In this document: positions 43,555 to 52,913 of the stretch, one piece after another
Numbering within the stretch: position 1 is the stretch's first letter
How the letters are laid out: every line of letters starts with the position of its first letter
From: Polyangiaceae bacterium
GTDB lineage: Bacteria > Myxococcota_A > Polyangia > Polyangiales > Polyangiaceae
NCBI GenBank assembly: GCA_029266615.1
Contig: JAQSWN010000013.1
Coordinates: 30,724-94,723 of the forward strand
Reading direction: 5' to 3'
DNA: 64,000 nucleotides
The notes under the pieces: model-generated
Databases searched by the model: none
The model's input: the letters and a program-made list of their open reading frames with translations, nothing else
Told to the model about the DNA's origin: nothing
Translations under genes and position numbers: made by a program

Positions 43555-44316
43555 TCATGGGCCGCGCGTCGGAAAGGAAGCGCGCGCGATGCCGGGGTCG
43601 GCCACTGCGCTCGTCTCGAAGGACCAGGAGCCGCCGGCTGGGACCTCCGTCATGCCTTCCGCGAGCGCGACGTCTAGCGGTCGCCCCGCGTCGTCCAGCG
43701 GGAAAACGGCGACGGCGGCGCTCGGGAGCGGCGCGTCTAGGCCATTTTCGAGCACGCCCGTGAACGACGTGCCGTCGGCGTGGAGAACGCGGGTCACCTC
43801 GCTGAGCTTCAATTCTCCGAGGGGCACGACGTCCAGCGCCCAGTAATTGCACCAGTACTCGACGCGGCGCACCTGCTCGGGCGGCAGGTCCAAGCTCAGG
43901 TTGCGAAGCGCGATCATGCTCACGTCTCCCGGTGCCAGGCACGCGGCCGTGCCGGAGCCGTCCGCCAACCGAAAGAAGCGCTTCACCAAGAGCCCGCCGC
44001 TGCCCGCGGCAACGGACTGCTCGGCGTCGTCGAAAAGCTCGACCGAAAACGCGGTGCCGCAAGCCGGAGACTCCCCGCCGTTCTTCAACGAAGCATACAG
44101 CTCGATGCCGCTCGGTCCTGACTTCAACGTGACCGCCGCCGCCTTCATGACGCCGCAACCTCCGGGGCGCTCCAACACGGTCAAGCCGTCCGGCGCGACG
44201 AGCACGGGATTCGCCGCGCCGCTCGCCCCTGCGACCTGCAGAGGCGGCTCCTTCACCTCGTTCGAACAAGCGAGGGCGAACGACGCAGCGAGGACCGTGA
44301 GCGGCCTTGGGCTCAG
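43555..44316 (-). CDS. Lipoprotein coupled to DUF1552 gene, apparent CTG start
   Basis: The 253-aa product starts LSPRPLTVLAASFALACSN, a signal with lipobox-like ALAC. No ATG, GTG or TTG precedes the signal in this frame; the frame further upstream lies wholly inside the DUF1552 gene and has no protein-like character. A CTG at 44316-44314 overlaps the DUF1552 TGA as CTGA, the same geometry as ATGA coupling, so CTG is the inferred start. The mature protein is beta-rich with six cysteines (ERPGGCGVMKAAAV, SPACGTAFSVELFDD, VEYWCNYWALDV) and looks like an Ig/FN3-type extracellular fold. Function unknown. Confidence 0.78.
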   Translation of the reverse strand: MSPRPLTVLAASFALACSNEVKEPPLQVAGASGAANPVLVAPDGLTVLERPGGCGVMKAAAVTLKSGPSGIELYASLKNGGESPACGTAFSVELFDDAEQSVAAGSGGLLVKRFFRLADGSGTAACLAPGDVSMIALRNLSLDLPPEQVRRVEYWCNYWALDVVPLGELKLSEVTRVLHADGTSFTGVLENGLDAPLPSAAVAVFPLDDAGRPLDVALAEGMTEVPAGGSWSFETSAVADPGIARASFPTRGP

Positions 44317-45956
44317 GCCTTGAGCTCCGTAAACTGACCCGGCTTGTGGATCGTGGCGCCCGCCACCGCGCCCTTGCCGCCGGTGAAGTCCTCGGTTTTG
44401 TCGGAATAGCCGAAGTGCGTGATCTCGCTCGCGGGGCCGTCTTTGGCGGGGAAGCCTGCGGCGTCTGCCTTCATGCCCATCGCGTTCATGATGTTGCAGA
44501 AGTACTTGTTCACGGGCGCGTTGCCGTACTTCGAATCCGTGCCCGTGGCTTGGCTCACGCCGTCCGACATCTGCGGGGCGCCGTCCACGCACTGCGCGAG
44601 GCTCCGACCCAGCATCTGCTCGGGCGTCGCACCAGACTCCTTGTCCAGGTTCACGATGCGGCCAGTCTTGAAGAACCCGCCGCCGCTGCCCGCCTGGATG
44701 ATGGGGGAGTTGTTGAGGTTATGCGCGTTGCCGTCGGACATTTCGTTCATCCAAACCGCGACGCTGTTGTCGAGCACGGTGCCGTCGTCTTCCTTGATCA
44801 TGTCCAGGTACTTGATCAAACTCGCGAATTTGGCCGTGTAGTACCCGTCGATCTTCAGGAGGTTCTGCACTGCGTTCGGCACGCACGTGCCCTGCATGCC
44901 CGCGTTGTCCAAACGATGGGACTGGTTGTGTGCGTCCGCGTTGATGCCGAGGCCGCTGAACACGAAGTTGTTCGGGAACTTGAGGAAGATGACCGGGTTC
45001 GCATTGCACGCGGCCGCGAGCGCTGCGATCGCCATGTAAAGGTCGGCGTTATCCATGGTGTCGCTCACCTTGCGGGTCAGCGCGTCGCCCATGCCGCTCG
45101 CCGGCTTGTTGGAAGCCCCCAGCATCATGGCAAGCTCCTGGTTGCACTGCGCTGAGGCAATCACTCCACCAACCTCGTTGGCGAGCTCCATCCATGCTTG
45201 CAGTTTGTCCTTGTCGGACCGGCTCATGTCTTTGCTCATGAGGCGGTTCAAGTCGTCCTTCACGATATCCGTGATGGCCTTGCCCTTGGAGATGGCCCAG
45301 GTGTCCGCGTTCATGGGCGCGTCCGTTTTGAACAGCCCGGTCAGGCTGGTGAATGCCTGCGCTGCGGTGACGGCGGGGAAGATCGTCTCCGCGGCCGAGT
45401 ACGAGATGGCCGACATCGCGCCTTCCCGGGACTGGCCGGAGACGTTCATGAACAGCGGCGTTCCGTTCGGGCTCAGCTGCTTGGCCATGATGTGGTCCAA
45501 AGACGGACCCACCGGTTTGGCGTTGAACTTCGGATCCTCGAAGGAAAACGGGTCGTTGCTGTTCGGGGTGACGGGCTGACACGTAAACAACGAGCCCACG
45601 ATTTGGGTGTGCGAGTCGTTGCCCTGCCCGCGGCCCTTGCCGGCCCCGCGGTTGTTGGCGGTCCACTCGTTCATGGTGCGGATGCCGCGTGGCATCAGCA
45701 GCTTGCTCGCGTACGGGGCGAGCGGGGCGAGCGTCGTTGGCATCAGGTCCGCGGCCGTGAGCTCGCCGTCCAGCTTGGCGGGGAACCACTTGTTGGTGAT
45801 GCAACCGTAGTGCGTGAACATCACGATGGTGCGCTTGGGCGTCGTGGCCGACTGCGCCCTGGCCGTACGCTCGAACACGGAGCTGAGGAACGGGGCCGCC
45901 ACCACGGCTCCGCCCAAACCTTTGAGGAGGATTCGTCGATTGATTTGCTTGTTCAT
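44313..45956 (-). CDS. DUF1552 domain-containing protein, Tat-exported
   Basis: ATG 45956 is preceded by GAGGAAAG and starts a twin-arginine-like signal (NRRILLKGLGGAVVAAPFL). The 547-aa protein matches DUF1552 throughout: VMFTHYGCITNKWFPA, NDSHTQIVGSLFTC, PLFMNVSG, KGKAITDIVKDDLNRL, NANPVIFLKFPN, SVAVWMNEMSDGNAHNLNN. DUF1552 proteins are found in Planctomycetes and myxobacteria next to DUF1592-type cytochrome-associated proteins and resemble DUF1501/sulfatase-like alkaline phosphatase folds; activity is unproven. It lies 19 nt after the DUF1592 gene. A broken paralogue exists at 31102-31500. Confidence 0.93.
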   Translation of the reverse strand: MNKQINRRILLKGLGGAVVAAPFLSSVFERTARAQSATTPKRTIVMFTHYGCITNKWFPAKLDGELTAADLMPTTLAPLAPYASKLLMPRGIRTMNEWTANNRGAGKGRGQGNDSHTQIVGSLFTCQPVTPNSNDPFSFEDPKFNAKPVGPSLDHIMAKQLSPNGTPLFMNVSGQSREGAMSAISYSAAETIFPAVTAAQAFTSLTGLFKTDAPMNADTWAISKGKAITDIVKDDLNRLMSKDMSRSDKDKLQAWMELANEVGGVIASAQCNQELAMMLGASNKPASGMGDALTRKVSDTMDNADLYMAIAALAAACNANPVIFLKFPNNFVFSGLGINADAHNQSHRLDNAGMQGTCVPNAVQNLLKIDGYYTAKFASLIKYLDMIKEDDGTVLDNSVAVWMNEMSDGNAHNLNNSPIIQAGSGGGFFKTGRIVNLDKESGATPEQMLGRSLAQCVDGAPQMSDGVSQATGTDSKYGNAPVNKYFCNIMNAMGMKADAAGFPAKDGPASEITHFGYSDKTEDFTGGKGAVAGATIHKPGQFTELKA

Positions 45957-45975
45957 GGTCGGTCTTTCCTCAGAT

Positions 45976-47733
45976 TCACGGAGTGCCACGGACGCGTACA
46001 CGGAAGGAATCCGCCTGGGTGAGGTCACCGAGCAGACTGAGAATGCTGTACCCGCCGGCGGTCAGCCTCGTCTTGAGCTGATCGACGGTGCATTGGTCGT
46101 TCGCGTTCGAGGGACGACCGAAGGCGTAGGAGACCCATGCCTTCGCGTAGAGCTCTTGCGCCTTCGGCAGCTTGGAGATCTCCTCCATGAGTTGGGCCGC
46201 AGAGGAAATCGGCTTCACGCCGGCTTCCCCGAAGTTCACGTTGGCGGTCGTGACCGCCGCGTCGATCGGCCCTCCACGCAAATCCGTGGTCTGCCACTTG
46301 CCGATGCCGTCGTAGTTTTCGAACACGTACCCGAGGGGGTTGATGAGCTGGTGGCAGCCTAGGCACGGCTGCGATTTCTCCGTCAGCGCTTCCACGTAGG
46401 CGCGCTGGGTGGGGAACGTGCCCTCTACCTTCGTGGTCGTGGCCTCTGGCACGGGCGCCCCCGGGTTCATGTTCATGAGCGACACCGCGATGAAGGCGCC
46501 GCGCAGGATGGGGCTGGTGGCGTCGTAGTTGGAGTACGAGCTCAAGAAGCCGGCGCGGGTGAGGAAGCCGGGGCGCGGCTGCTCCGCCGAATCTAACGAC
46601 ACCTTGGTGAGCTCGGCTCCGTACGTCGCCGGGTCCAGGCCGTAGATCGCGGCGTTGTCCTTGTTGACGAACGCCACCTTGCTCGTGAGCAAGTCCGAAA
46701 AAGAGCCGTTGGTGAACGCGACTTCCTCGAAGAACGCGTCCATCTCCTTGGCGTAGCTGGTCTTGGCGGCCGCGTTGTACGTCGGGTATTTGACGACGTC
46801 GTGGTCGATCTTGAACCAGTGACCACTGCCGCTGTTCACTTGCGCCCACTCGTTGTGGAACGCCGAGACGAGCGGCCCGGCCTTTTCGCGCACCGCGATC
46901 ATGCGTTGCGCCTGGGCCAGGATTTGCTCCTTGGTCTGCAGCTGATTGGCGTCCGCGGCTGCGTCGAGCGTGGCGTCCGGTACGGAGCCCCAGAGGAGGA
47001 ACGAGAGCCGCGCCGCGACTTCGTGCGGGGCGAGCTTGATGGCGCTGCCCTCTACCTCGGTGTTGATCTCCGGGATGAGCAGGAACGAGGGCGAGACCAA
47101 GAAAGCGTTCAGCGTCGCCTCCGCGACCTCCGCGGGCGTGCCGGGAGGCGTGGTCTTGCTCAGCCGCTCGAAGCTCGTGACTTCTTCGGCGGACAGCGCG
47201 CGGCGGAACGCCTTACGGCCGAAGGTCTCGATCGTCGTCTTCAGGCAGCCGGCGGCGGCCGGGTCACAGCTGATGAACATCGACTTGGTCGGCCCGGACA
47301 TCACCTTGGCCGCGATCTTCGCCGCCACCTGTTGATAGATTTGCCAGGCGGGCGCCGTCATGGGGCCCGTGAAGTCGCCGAACAGCGCGGAGGCAACGGG
47401 GGCGCCGTCCAAGTCAGTGACGCCGAGCAGGTCCCGAACCACGTTGCCGTACTGGCGGTTCAGCATGCGAGGTATCTGCGTGGTCACCGGCACGCCCTGC
47501 TGGCAGGGGCCGTCCGGGGGGAGGCTGTCCGACCCAGCAGTGCCGGCGCTCGGAACGCCGGGGCTGCCACCCGAGGCGCTGGTGCCGCCCGTGGCGCCAT
47601 GGTTGGGGCCACCGGGGCCCGTGTTATCGGTACCCGCGCCGCAACCGGCGAGGAGAGCAAGGGAGCCGACGAGGGCCGTGCCGCCCTTGAGGCCCAACGC
47701 ACGTGGAAATCGTGAAATGTTTGCGAAGGTCAT
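45976..47733 (-). CDS. DUF1592/DUF1588/DUF1585 family lipoprotein
   Basis: ATG 47733 gives 585 aa with lipobox LLAGC (Cys31) and a Gly/Thr/Ser tether. The domain order is that of the family: DUF1587 (IPRMLNRQYGNVVRDLLGV), DUF1595 (AFRRALSAEEVTSFERL), DUF1592 (APHEVAARLSFLLWGSVPD), DUF1588 (RPGFLTRAGFLSSYSNYDA, then CLGCHQLINPLGYVFENYDG), and DUF1585 (near LMEEISKLPKAQELYAKAWV). The CLGCH motif at about residue 455 is a c-type haem-binding CXXCH. Such proteins are predicted to work in extracytoplasmic electron transfer or polymer breakdown. First gene of a four-gene operon. Confidence 0.93.
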   Translation of the reverse strand: MTFANISRFPRALGLKGGTALVGSLALLAGCGAGTDNTGPGGPNHGATGGTSASGGSPGVPSAGTAGSDSLPPDGPCQQGVPVTTQIPRMLNRQYGNVVRDLLGVTDLDGAPVASALFGDFTGPMTAPAWQIYQQVAAKIAAKVMSGPTKSMFISCDPAAAGCLKTTIETFGRKAFRRALSAEEVTSFERLSKTTPPGTPAEVAEATLNAFLVSPSFLLIPEINTEVEGSAIKLAPHEVAARLSFLLWGSVPDATLDAAADANQLQTKEQILAQAQRMIAVREKAGPLVSAFHNEWAQVNSGSGHWFKIDHDVVKYPTYNAAAKTSYAKEMDAFFEEVAFTNGSFSDLLTSKVAFVNKDNAAIYGLDPATYGAELTKVSLDSAEQPRPGFLTRAGFLSSYSNYDATSPILRGAFIAVSLMNMNPGAPVPEATTTKVEGTFPTQRAYVEALTEKSQPCLGCHQLINPLGYVFENYDGIGKWQTTDLRGGPIDAAVTTANVNFGEAGVKPISSAAQLMEEISKLPKAQELYAKAWVSYAFGRPSNANDQCTVDQLKTRLTAGGYSILSLLGDLTQADSFRVRVRGTP

Positions 47734-48085
47734 AGCGATCACCCCGTTCGGATGCCGACCAAAACTTGCGGCCCAAGGGAACTGGTTCCGGACCCGCGTC
47801 GGCAAAATCGGCGACGCGGTCAGCTTCAATGAACTAGCGCCCCCGCTCGATTCGAAAAAGACGAGCATTTCCTCCTCCGTGTCCTGCAGTTTTCCAGCGG
47901 GGGATGAAGGCCCACCGGAGTGCACGCACATAGGAATTCCTCGGCGAATTTGCTCGCCTTGCCGACAGGCTCGAGATCGCGGAGGTGGCGTCGAGCCGCC
48001 GAGGGTCGCGCAAGCCCCCCGCTTCGACCTCAGCCCACGTTCCCCTCGGCCACCAGGTTATCGCGAGCGCGCGATAGAGCCTCGC
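47734..48085. other. Intergenic region upstream of the DUF1592 operon
   Basis: The 352-nt region must carry the operon promoter on the minus strand. I see no clear sigma70-type boxes. A frame on the minus strand just beyond the DUF4336 stop reads LSEALSRARDNLVAEGNVG then stops; it has a protein-like feel but no start or homologue I recognise, so it is not called. Confidence 0.4.
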
Positions 48086-48811
48086 TCAGCTGGACTTGAG
48101 GTAAGTCGCCGCTTGCCGGAGCGCGGCGGCAGCGGCCTCGCCGTGAGCCACCTTCTCGTGGGAAACGATGAGTCGCACGAGGTCGGGCAAGGACGCCAGT
48201 CGCTCTAAGTGCGCGCGCAGCGCGGGCTGATCTTTCACGAACACCAGCCGAGACAAGCGACTGACCCGCGGCCCCGGCGCCGAGCCGAGGACGGTGGTGA
48301 AGAAGTAGCCGAGCAGGTCCTTCTTCTTGTCCATGTTCATCACCACGTCGTTCAAAACGACGCTGACACCGTCCGCCGAGCGAACGATGAGCGCGCCTTC
48401 CGACTCCGCGACGCCTTCCAACACCTCGAACCGCACCACGCCGTCGTCCGCGTAGTCAGGGTACGTTCCGTCGACGGGCACCACTTCTTCGACCCGCGAC
48501 TTGGCTTGTGGTGGGCAGAAGACGACCGCCTTGGGGTAGCGCTGCTTATATGCTGGAGCGTCGAGCCGGTGGCCGGCGTTCGGGACGACGAGCACCGCGA
48601 CGGGACCGAGAGCCTCCAGCTCCGCTTGGTGCGTCTCGTCCAGAGCGATCGGGCTGTGCAGAAGGAGCGACCCGTCACCGCGACGCACGACGGTCATGAC
48701 TCGCTCGAGTGACATGCCGGGCAGGGCTCCTTTCACACGCCACAGGTTGTCGCTCAGCCGCTCCAGCGGGCCGTGCTTCAGGACCGTCCACGACGTGTGC
48801 GCCTTCGCCAT
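48086..48811 (-). CDS. DUF4336 (metallo-beta-lactamase-fold-like) protein
   Basis: The 241-aa protein matches the DUF4336 layout: LSDNLWRVKGALPGMSLERV, VRRGDGSLLLHSPIALDE, ALGPVAVLVVPNAGHRLDAP, FCPPQAK, and VLNDVVMNM near the usual metal site. The beta-lactamase HxHxDH motif is absent; the corresponding loop reads VPNAGHRLD, so catalytic metal binding is doubtful. It is probably cytosolic. It is separated by 352 nt from the DUF1592 operon on the same strand. Function unknown. Confidence 0.85.
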   Translation of the reverse strand: MAKAHTSWTVLKHGPLERLSDNLWRVKGALPGMSLERVMTVVRRGDGSLLLHSPIALDETHQAELEALGPVAVLVVPNAGHRLDAPAYKQRYPKAVVFCPPQAKSRVEEVVPVDGTYPDYADDGVVRFEVLEGVAESEGALIVRSADGVSVVLNDVVMNMDKKKDLLGYFFTTVLGSAPGPRVSRLSRLVFVKDQPALRAHLERLASLPDLVRLIVSHEKVAHGEAAAAALRQAATYLKSS

Positions 48812-49078
48812 GTCGGCAGACTAGCCGATCGACAACGCGGATTAGCGGCCGTCGCGCTGAACGGGTGAGTCGGTCTCGGTCTCGCTCGATACGCAGGCGC
48901 GACCCGCCGACGGGTTCCCCGGACACGCCTCCCGCTCGCGCGTTCCCGCCAACGCTACGAATGGGTGAAATTCATCGAACGGACACGCGGTATAACGACC
49001 CGGCGGTGATTTTTGCTACAAAAGGGCGGGTTGGCAGCCGCCGTTTTGGTGGCACACGAGTTGCTGTCGGGCAACGCT

Positions 49079-49993
49079 GTGAGACAAAAGGTTGCTTGCG
49101 GCGTCATCGCGATCCTCACGGTCGTCAAACCCTGCGCCGCGCAGCCCAAGACAACGCCCTCGCAGGTCGAAGCGAACGCGGCCGCCGCGCAAAACTTACC
49201 CCGGCCTTCCATGTGGAAGCGCCATTGGCCGACATTCTCCGCCTGGGAAGGCGCGGCGACGGTCATGGCCGGTGTCGGCACCGCGGCTCTGTTCCTCGCC
49301 GGTCCTCCTCGGGAGGCGCGGTGGGAGGGAGGCATCCTCTTCGACGACGCCGTGCGCGACGGTATACGGGCCGATTCGGATGATGGGCGCAAGACGGCGC
49401 GGGGCATCGGCGATATTCCGTATTTCGCGGCGCCCGTGCTGCCACTGCTAGTCGACCCGCTGTTGGCGGCGTGGCTCGTGCGTGGCGATACGAAGGCCGC
49501 GCTGAACCTGGAGCTCGTCGGTCTGCAGTCGTTCGCTTATTCCGGCCTGCTTTCGTACGGTGCCCTGAGGGGCGTAGCGCGCGAACGGCCGGACTCCAGC
49601 GAGTGCCGCCGGCAGAATCCCGGCGACCCAAGCGCGTGCGAGGTGGATACGGAGTCATTTTTCAGCGGCCACACCGCGATTGTCGCGACGTCGGCCGGCC
49701 TTACCTGCGCCAATCATCGCTACCTGCCGCTGTGGGGGCACCCCCTAGCGGACGCGGGCGCGTGCTTGCTTGCGACCGGTGGCGCGGTGACGACGGCTAT
49801 CACGCGTGTCGTGGGAGATCGCCACTACGCCACGGACGTGCTGTTGGGCTTCGGTATTGGCTTCGGCGTGGGCTACGCCGTGCCCACCTTGCTGCACTAC
49901 AGTCGTGGGCGGAACTTAGAGGAAGTTTCCGTTTCCGTCTCCCCAGGAGGAGGTTGCCTGGGGGCGTGCCTGAAGGTCGCGGGAAAGTTCTAA
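49079..49993 (+). CDS. PAP2-family membrane phosphatase
   Basis: GTG 49079 yields a signal-like N-terminus (MRQKVACGVIAILTVVKPCA); a TTG at 49013 would add 22 residues. The three PAP2 motifs are visible: ARERPDS (KxxxxxxRP variant, Arg in place of the first Lys), FFSGHT (PSGH with Phe in place of Pro) and TRVVGDRHYATD (SRxxxxxHxxxD). Several TM segments surround them. PAP2 enzymes dephosphorylate lipid phosphates such as phosphatidate or undecaprenyl pyrophosphate. It converges with the GH10 gene, with a gap of 4 nt. Confidence 0.9.
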   Translation: MRQKVACGVIAILTVVKPCAAQPKTTPSQVEANAAAAQNLPRPSMWKRHWPTFSAWEGAATVMAGVGTAALFLAGPPREARWEGGILFDDAVRDGIRADSDDGRKTARGIGDIPYFAAPVLPLLVDPLLAAWLVRGDTKAALNLELVGLQSFAYSGLLSYGALRGVARERPDSSECRRQNPGDPSACEVDTESFFSGHTAIVATSAGLTCANHRYLPLWGHPLADAGACLLATGGAVTTAITRVVGDRHYATDVLLGFGIGFGVGYAVPTLLHYSRGRNLEEVSVSVSPGGGCLGACLKVAGKF

Positions 49994-49997
49994 TCTC

Positions 49998-52913
49998 TCA
50001 CGGAACGGGCGCGACGACGACGTCGTCCAAATACAGATCGACGCCGCCCGCGGGTCCTTCCGCGTAAATCAGCAAGTCTGCGAGCGCGCAATCTGGCACC
50101 GCGAGCGTGCCGGACAGCTTCACCCACGCGCCGTCCGCCACGGCGGCTGGCGGCGCGAGCCACGCATAGCTGGCGGCTGCTCCCTGGCACTCAATCTTGG
50201 TGGTCAGGTTCACGTTGGCGGACGCGGCGCCTCCGACGCTCGTCCAGGCGCTGACCGAGTAGCTCTTACCCGGCGTTACGACTCCGAGGAGCGAGCGTGC
50301 GATGGGGCCGTTGCCGGCGCGGTTCGTCAGCCGAGCGCTCTGCGCGCCGCCGTGAGAGCGAAGGTTGCTGGGCGCCAGCGCGCCGTCCCAGCTGAACCAA
50401 CCCCCAATGCTGGACTCGAAGTTGCCGTCCGTGAGCAGGTTGCTCTGCACGGGTGCGCGCACGGAAACGTTGTCCAACAAGAGGTCCACTCCCGCGGGCG
50501 GTCCCTCGACGTAAATGAGCAGGTCCGTCAAGTTGCAGCTGGGGACGGCGAGCGTGCCCGTAAGCTCCACCCATTGGCCTTGCTGCACCGTGACCGGGCT
50601 GGCCAGCCACCCGTAACTCGCGGCGCCGTCACACTCTACCTTCTGGGTCACGTTCACGCTCGCCTCCGCCGCGCCCTGAACGGCGACCCAAATGCTCACC
50701 TGGTACGACGTGCCTGCAGCGACGCGGCTCGTCAGGTTCGTCGCGGCCGGACCATTGGAGGGACGGTTCGAGACGAGCAGGCTCTGCGAGCCGGTGACGG
50801 AAGTCGCGCTCGTGACCCCCACTGTGCCGGCCCAGCTGAACCAGCCGCTGGCATCGGCCTCGAAGTCGCCGTTGGCGATGATGTTTTCGCCCACCGAGCT
50901 CGACGAGAAGCGGAAACGGTCCACGTTCGCGACGCCGAACCCACCCTCGTACCGAATGAACACGTCTTGCTCCGTGGCGAGCGGCGCCCACGGTACCGAA
51001 ATTGTCGAGCTGGTGCCCCAACCGGCGGTGGGGGGGAGCGGCACCGTGAGCGCCGGTGCGCTGTCCAACGTCCCCACGTGCACGCTGATGCTCGACGGGC
51101 CCGCATTGCCCTTGGCGTACGTCACGGAAAACGTGTCCCATTCGCTGCGGAAGCGGACCCGGGTGAAGCTCTGCCAATCGCCATCGTCCGTGTACGCGAC
51201 TTGGTCGCCCAGCGCGAGCACGCCTTCCGAGCCATCGTAGTCTACTGCCTGCAGCTCCAGGCCGCCCGCGTCGCCGACTCGGGGCGTCGGCACGTATTCG
51301 GGCACGGTGCACGCTTCGCCTCCGCCCGCGACGAAACACTTCAGCCAAATGAGCCCGGGGCGCTCCGTGCCGTTGGTGCGTATCAGGTACGCGTTCGGCC
51401 GGAACATGCTGCCTTCCAGGTGGCCCCAGTGCGTGACCCCCACGACCGACGGATGCGTCCAAAATAGGCTGAATAGGTCTCGCAGCCGCTGCGCGTGGCG
51501 CGCGTCGTCCGCGAAGCTCACGTCGAGCTCGGAAATGTAAATCGGGAGGCCAGTGGCGGCGAGCGCATTCAGGTTGGCTTGCACGACCGGTAGCTCCGCG
51601 CGCTCTAGGAAGTGCGCCTGCTCACCGATGCCGTCGATCAGCCCGCGCTCGTCCAAGAGCTCGACGAGCTCGAGGTACTGCGCCGTGAACGGCTCCAGGA
51701 TGAGAATGTTGTAGTCGTTCAGCAGGAGCTGAGCGCGGGGGAAGTACTCACGCGCCAGCTCGAAGGAACGGATCATCCAGTCCCAACCCGTTTCTCCCGC
51801 GCCGCCGAGCGCAGCCGCGTACGTCGGCACCGCGTGGAGCGGCTCGTTCACGACGTCCACCATGTCCGAGTCGGGGTAGCGCTCCGCAAGGGCCGCGAAC
51901 CATTCTTCGATCTCGGCCAGCTGCTCCTCGGGCGGCAGCGCGGCCAGCCAGGCCGGCTGCTGCTGGCCCCAAATCAGCGTGTGCAGCTTGAAGCGCAATC
52001 CGTGCTCCCGCGCGAAGCCGTACGCCGCGTCCAGCGCCGCGAAGTTCATGACGTCGCGCTGCTCCTCGACGAGGCCCCACTTGCCGGCGTTCTCCGGAGT
52101 GAGCTGGTCGAAGTAGGCGAGGACGTCCCCGTAGTCTTCCGGACCGCCGGGAGCGGTACCCAAGAACTTGTCGCCGAGCGCGACCAGTACCCGTACCGGC
52201 GAAGACTTGGTGCGATTGCCGCCCGCGTCGTAGGCGACGGCCGTGTACGAATGCCGCCCGTTGTCGGGTTCGGCGATGGCGAGCTCAGCGACGAACGGGG
52301 CCTGGGCGTCGGTCGCGAACACCTCGCCGTCTCGCTCGAAGACGACTTTCCGCACGACGGTGTCGTCGCTGGCCTGCGCGGTCAGCGTGAGGGTCTGCGG
52401 GGAGATGATGAATTCACTGCTCGCTGCGAGCGTCACCTGGGGCGGCGTCGGGTCGCACGGCACGCCGTTTACGGACACGAGGTACGGCTTGACTTCTGTG
52501 TACTGCGGAGCGCCGTTGAACTGAAGGCGGTAGGCGCCGCCCGGCTTGATCTTCTGGTGCTGGAGCCAGCTCGGAGCGGTCGCGAAGTACCCGCCCTCCG
52601 CCGCGGTGTATTCCGCGAGGTGACCGGCGGTGATGGTGCCGCCGCCCACGTCGACCAGCACCTGAAAAGCAGTGGTGATGGGACCATTCTCGTTGCGAAG
52701 CTCGACCCAGGCTTGATAGCCGCCAGGCCAAGTACCGTAGGCTCCGCTGCGGAGGCTGTAACCGCAGCTGCTCGTGGTGACGCTCGTGAGGGCCTGGCTG
52801 GAGCTCACCACCGGCTCTTCGCTGCTCGTTCGGGGCTCCTCCGCGCAGGCCGAAAGCAGTGAAAAGCCGAGTGCAACCGAGCGCCGTGCCCAACTACCCG
52901 CGCGAATTGTCAT
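49998..52913 (-). CDS. Multidomain GH10 xylanase lipoprotein (CBM2, Ig-like, GH10, CBM6-like, two CBM4_9-like)
   Basis: ATG 52913 has GGAGGAG upstream and starts a lipoprotein signal (LLSAC, Cys23); further upstream codons lack coding character. Domains of the 971-aa protein: CBM2-like (about 45-150, TTSSCGYSLRSGAYGTWPGG), Ig-like Big_7 (about 155-240), GH10 (about 245-530) with acid/base Glu357 in DVVNEP and nucleophile Glu462 in YISELDVS, a CBM6-like sandwich (about 541-674), and two CBM4_9-like modules (about 678-818, 824-971) with internal homology (GWFSWAGT / GWFSWDGA). It hydrolyses beta-1,4-xylan; the CBMs would bind cellulose and xylan. The two last modules are recent tandem copies. 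Confidence 0.94.
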   Translation of the reverse strand: MTIRAGSWARRSVALGFSLLSACAEEPRTSSEEPVVSSSQALTSVTTSSCGYSLRSGAYGTWPGGYQAWVELRNENGPITTAFQVLVDVGGGTITAGHLAEYTAAEGGYFATAPSWLQHQKIKPGGAYRLQFNGAPQYTEVKPYLVSVNGVPCDPTPPQVTLAASSEFIISPQTLTLTAQASDDTVVRKVVFERDGEVFATDAQAPFVAELAIAEPDNGRHSYTAVAYDAGGNRTKSSPVRVLVALGDKFLGTAPGGPEDYGDVLAYFDQLTPENAGKWGLVEEQRDVMNFAALDAAYGFAREHGLRFKLHTLIWGQQQPAWLAALPPEEQLAEIEEWFAALAERYPDSDMVDVVNEPLHAVPTYAAALGGAGETGWDWMIRSFELAREYFPRAQLLLNDYNILILEPFTAQYLELVELLDERGLIDGIGEQAHFLERAELPVVQANLNALAATGLPIYISELDVSFADDARHAQRLRDLFSLFWTHPSVVGVTHWGHLEGSMFRPNAYLIRTNGTERPGLIWLKCFVAGGGEACTVPEYVPTPRVGDAGGLELQAVDYDGSEGVLALGDQVAYTDDGDWQSFTRVRFRSEWDTFSVTYAKGNAGPSSISVHVGTLDSAPALTVPLPPTAGWGTSSTISVPWAPLATEQDVFIRYEGGFGVANVDRFRFSSSSVGENIIANGDFEADASGWFSWAGTVGVTSATSVTGSQSLLVSNRPSNGPAATNLTSRVAAGTSYQVSIWVAVQGAAEASVNVTQKVECDGAASYGWLASPVTVQQGQWVELTGTLAVPSCNLTDLLIYVEGPPAGVDLLLDNVSVRAPVQSNLLTDGNFESSIGGWFSWDGALAPSNLRSHGGAQSARLTNRAGNGPIARSLLGVVTPGKSYSVSAWTSVGGAASANVNLTTKIECQGAAASYAWLAPPAAVADGAWVKLSGTLAVPDCALADLLIYAEGPAGGVDLYLDDVVVAPVP

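Noticed and set aside
43847..44323. Plus-strand frame opposite the lipoprotein and DUF1552 genes.
   Set aside because: The minus-strand genes have clear signals and family matches; this frame does not.
47990..48085. Protein-like reading just past the DUF4336 stop codon on the minus strand (LSEALSRARDNLVAEGNVG).
   Set aside because: Only about 25 residues, no start codon and no recognisable homologue; it could be a frameshifted tail but the DUF4336 protein appears complete.
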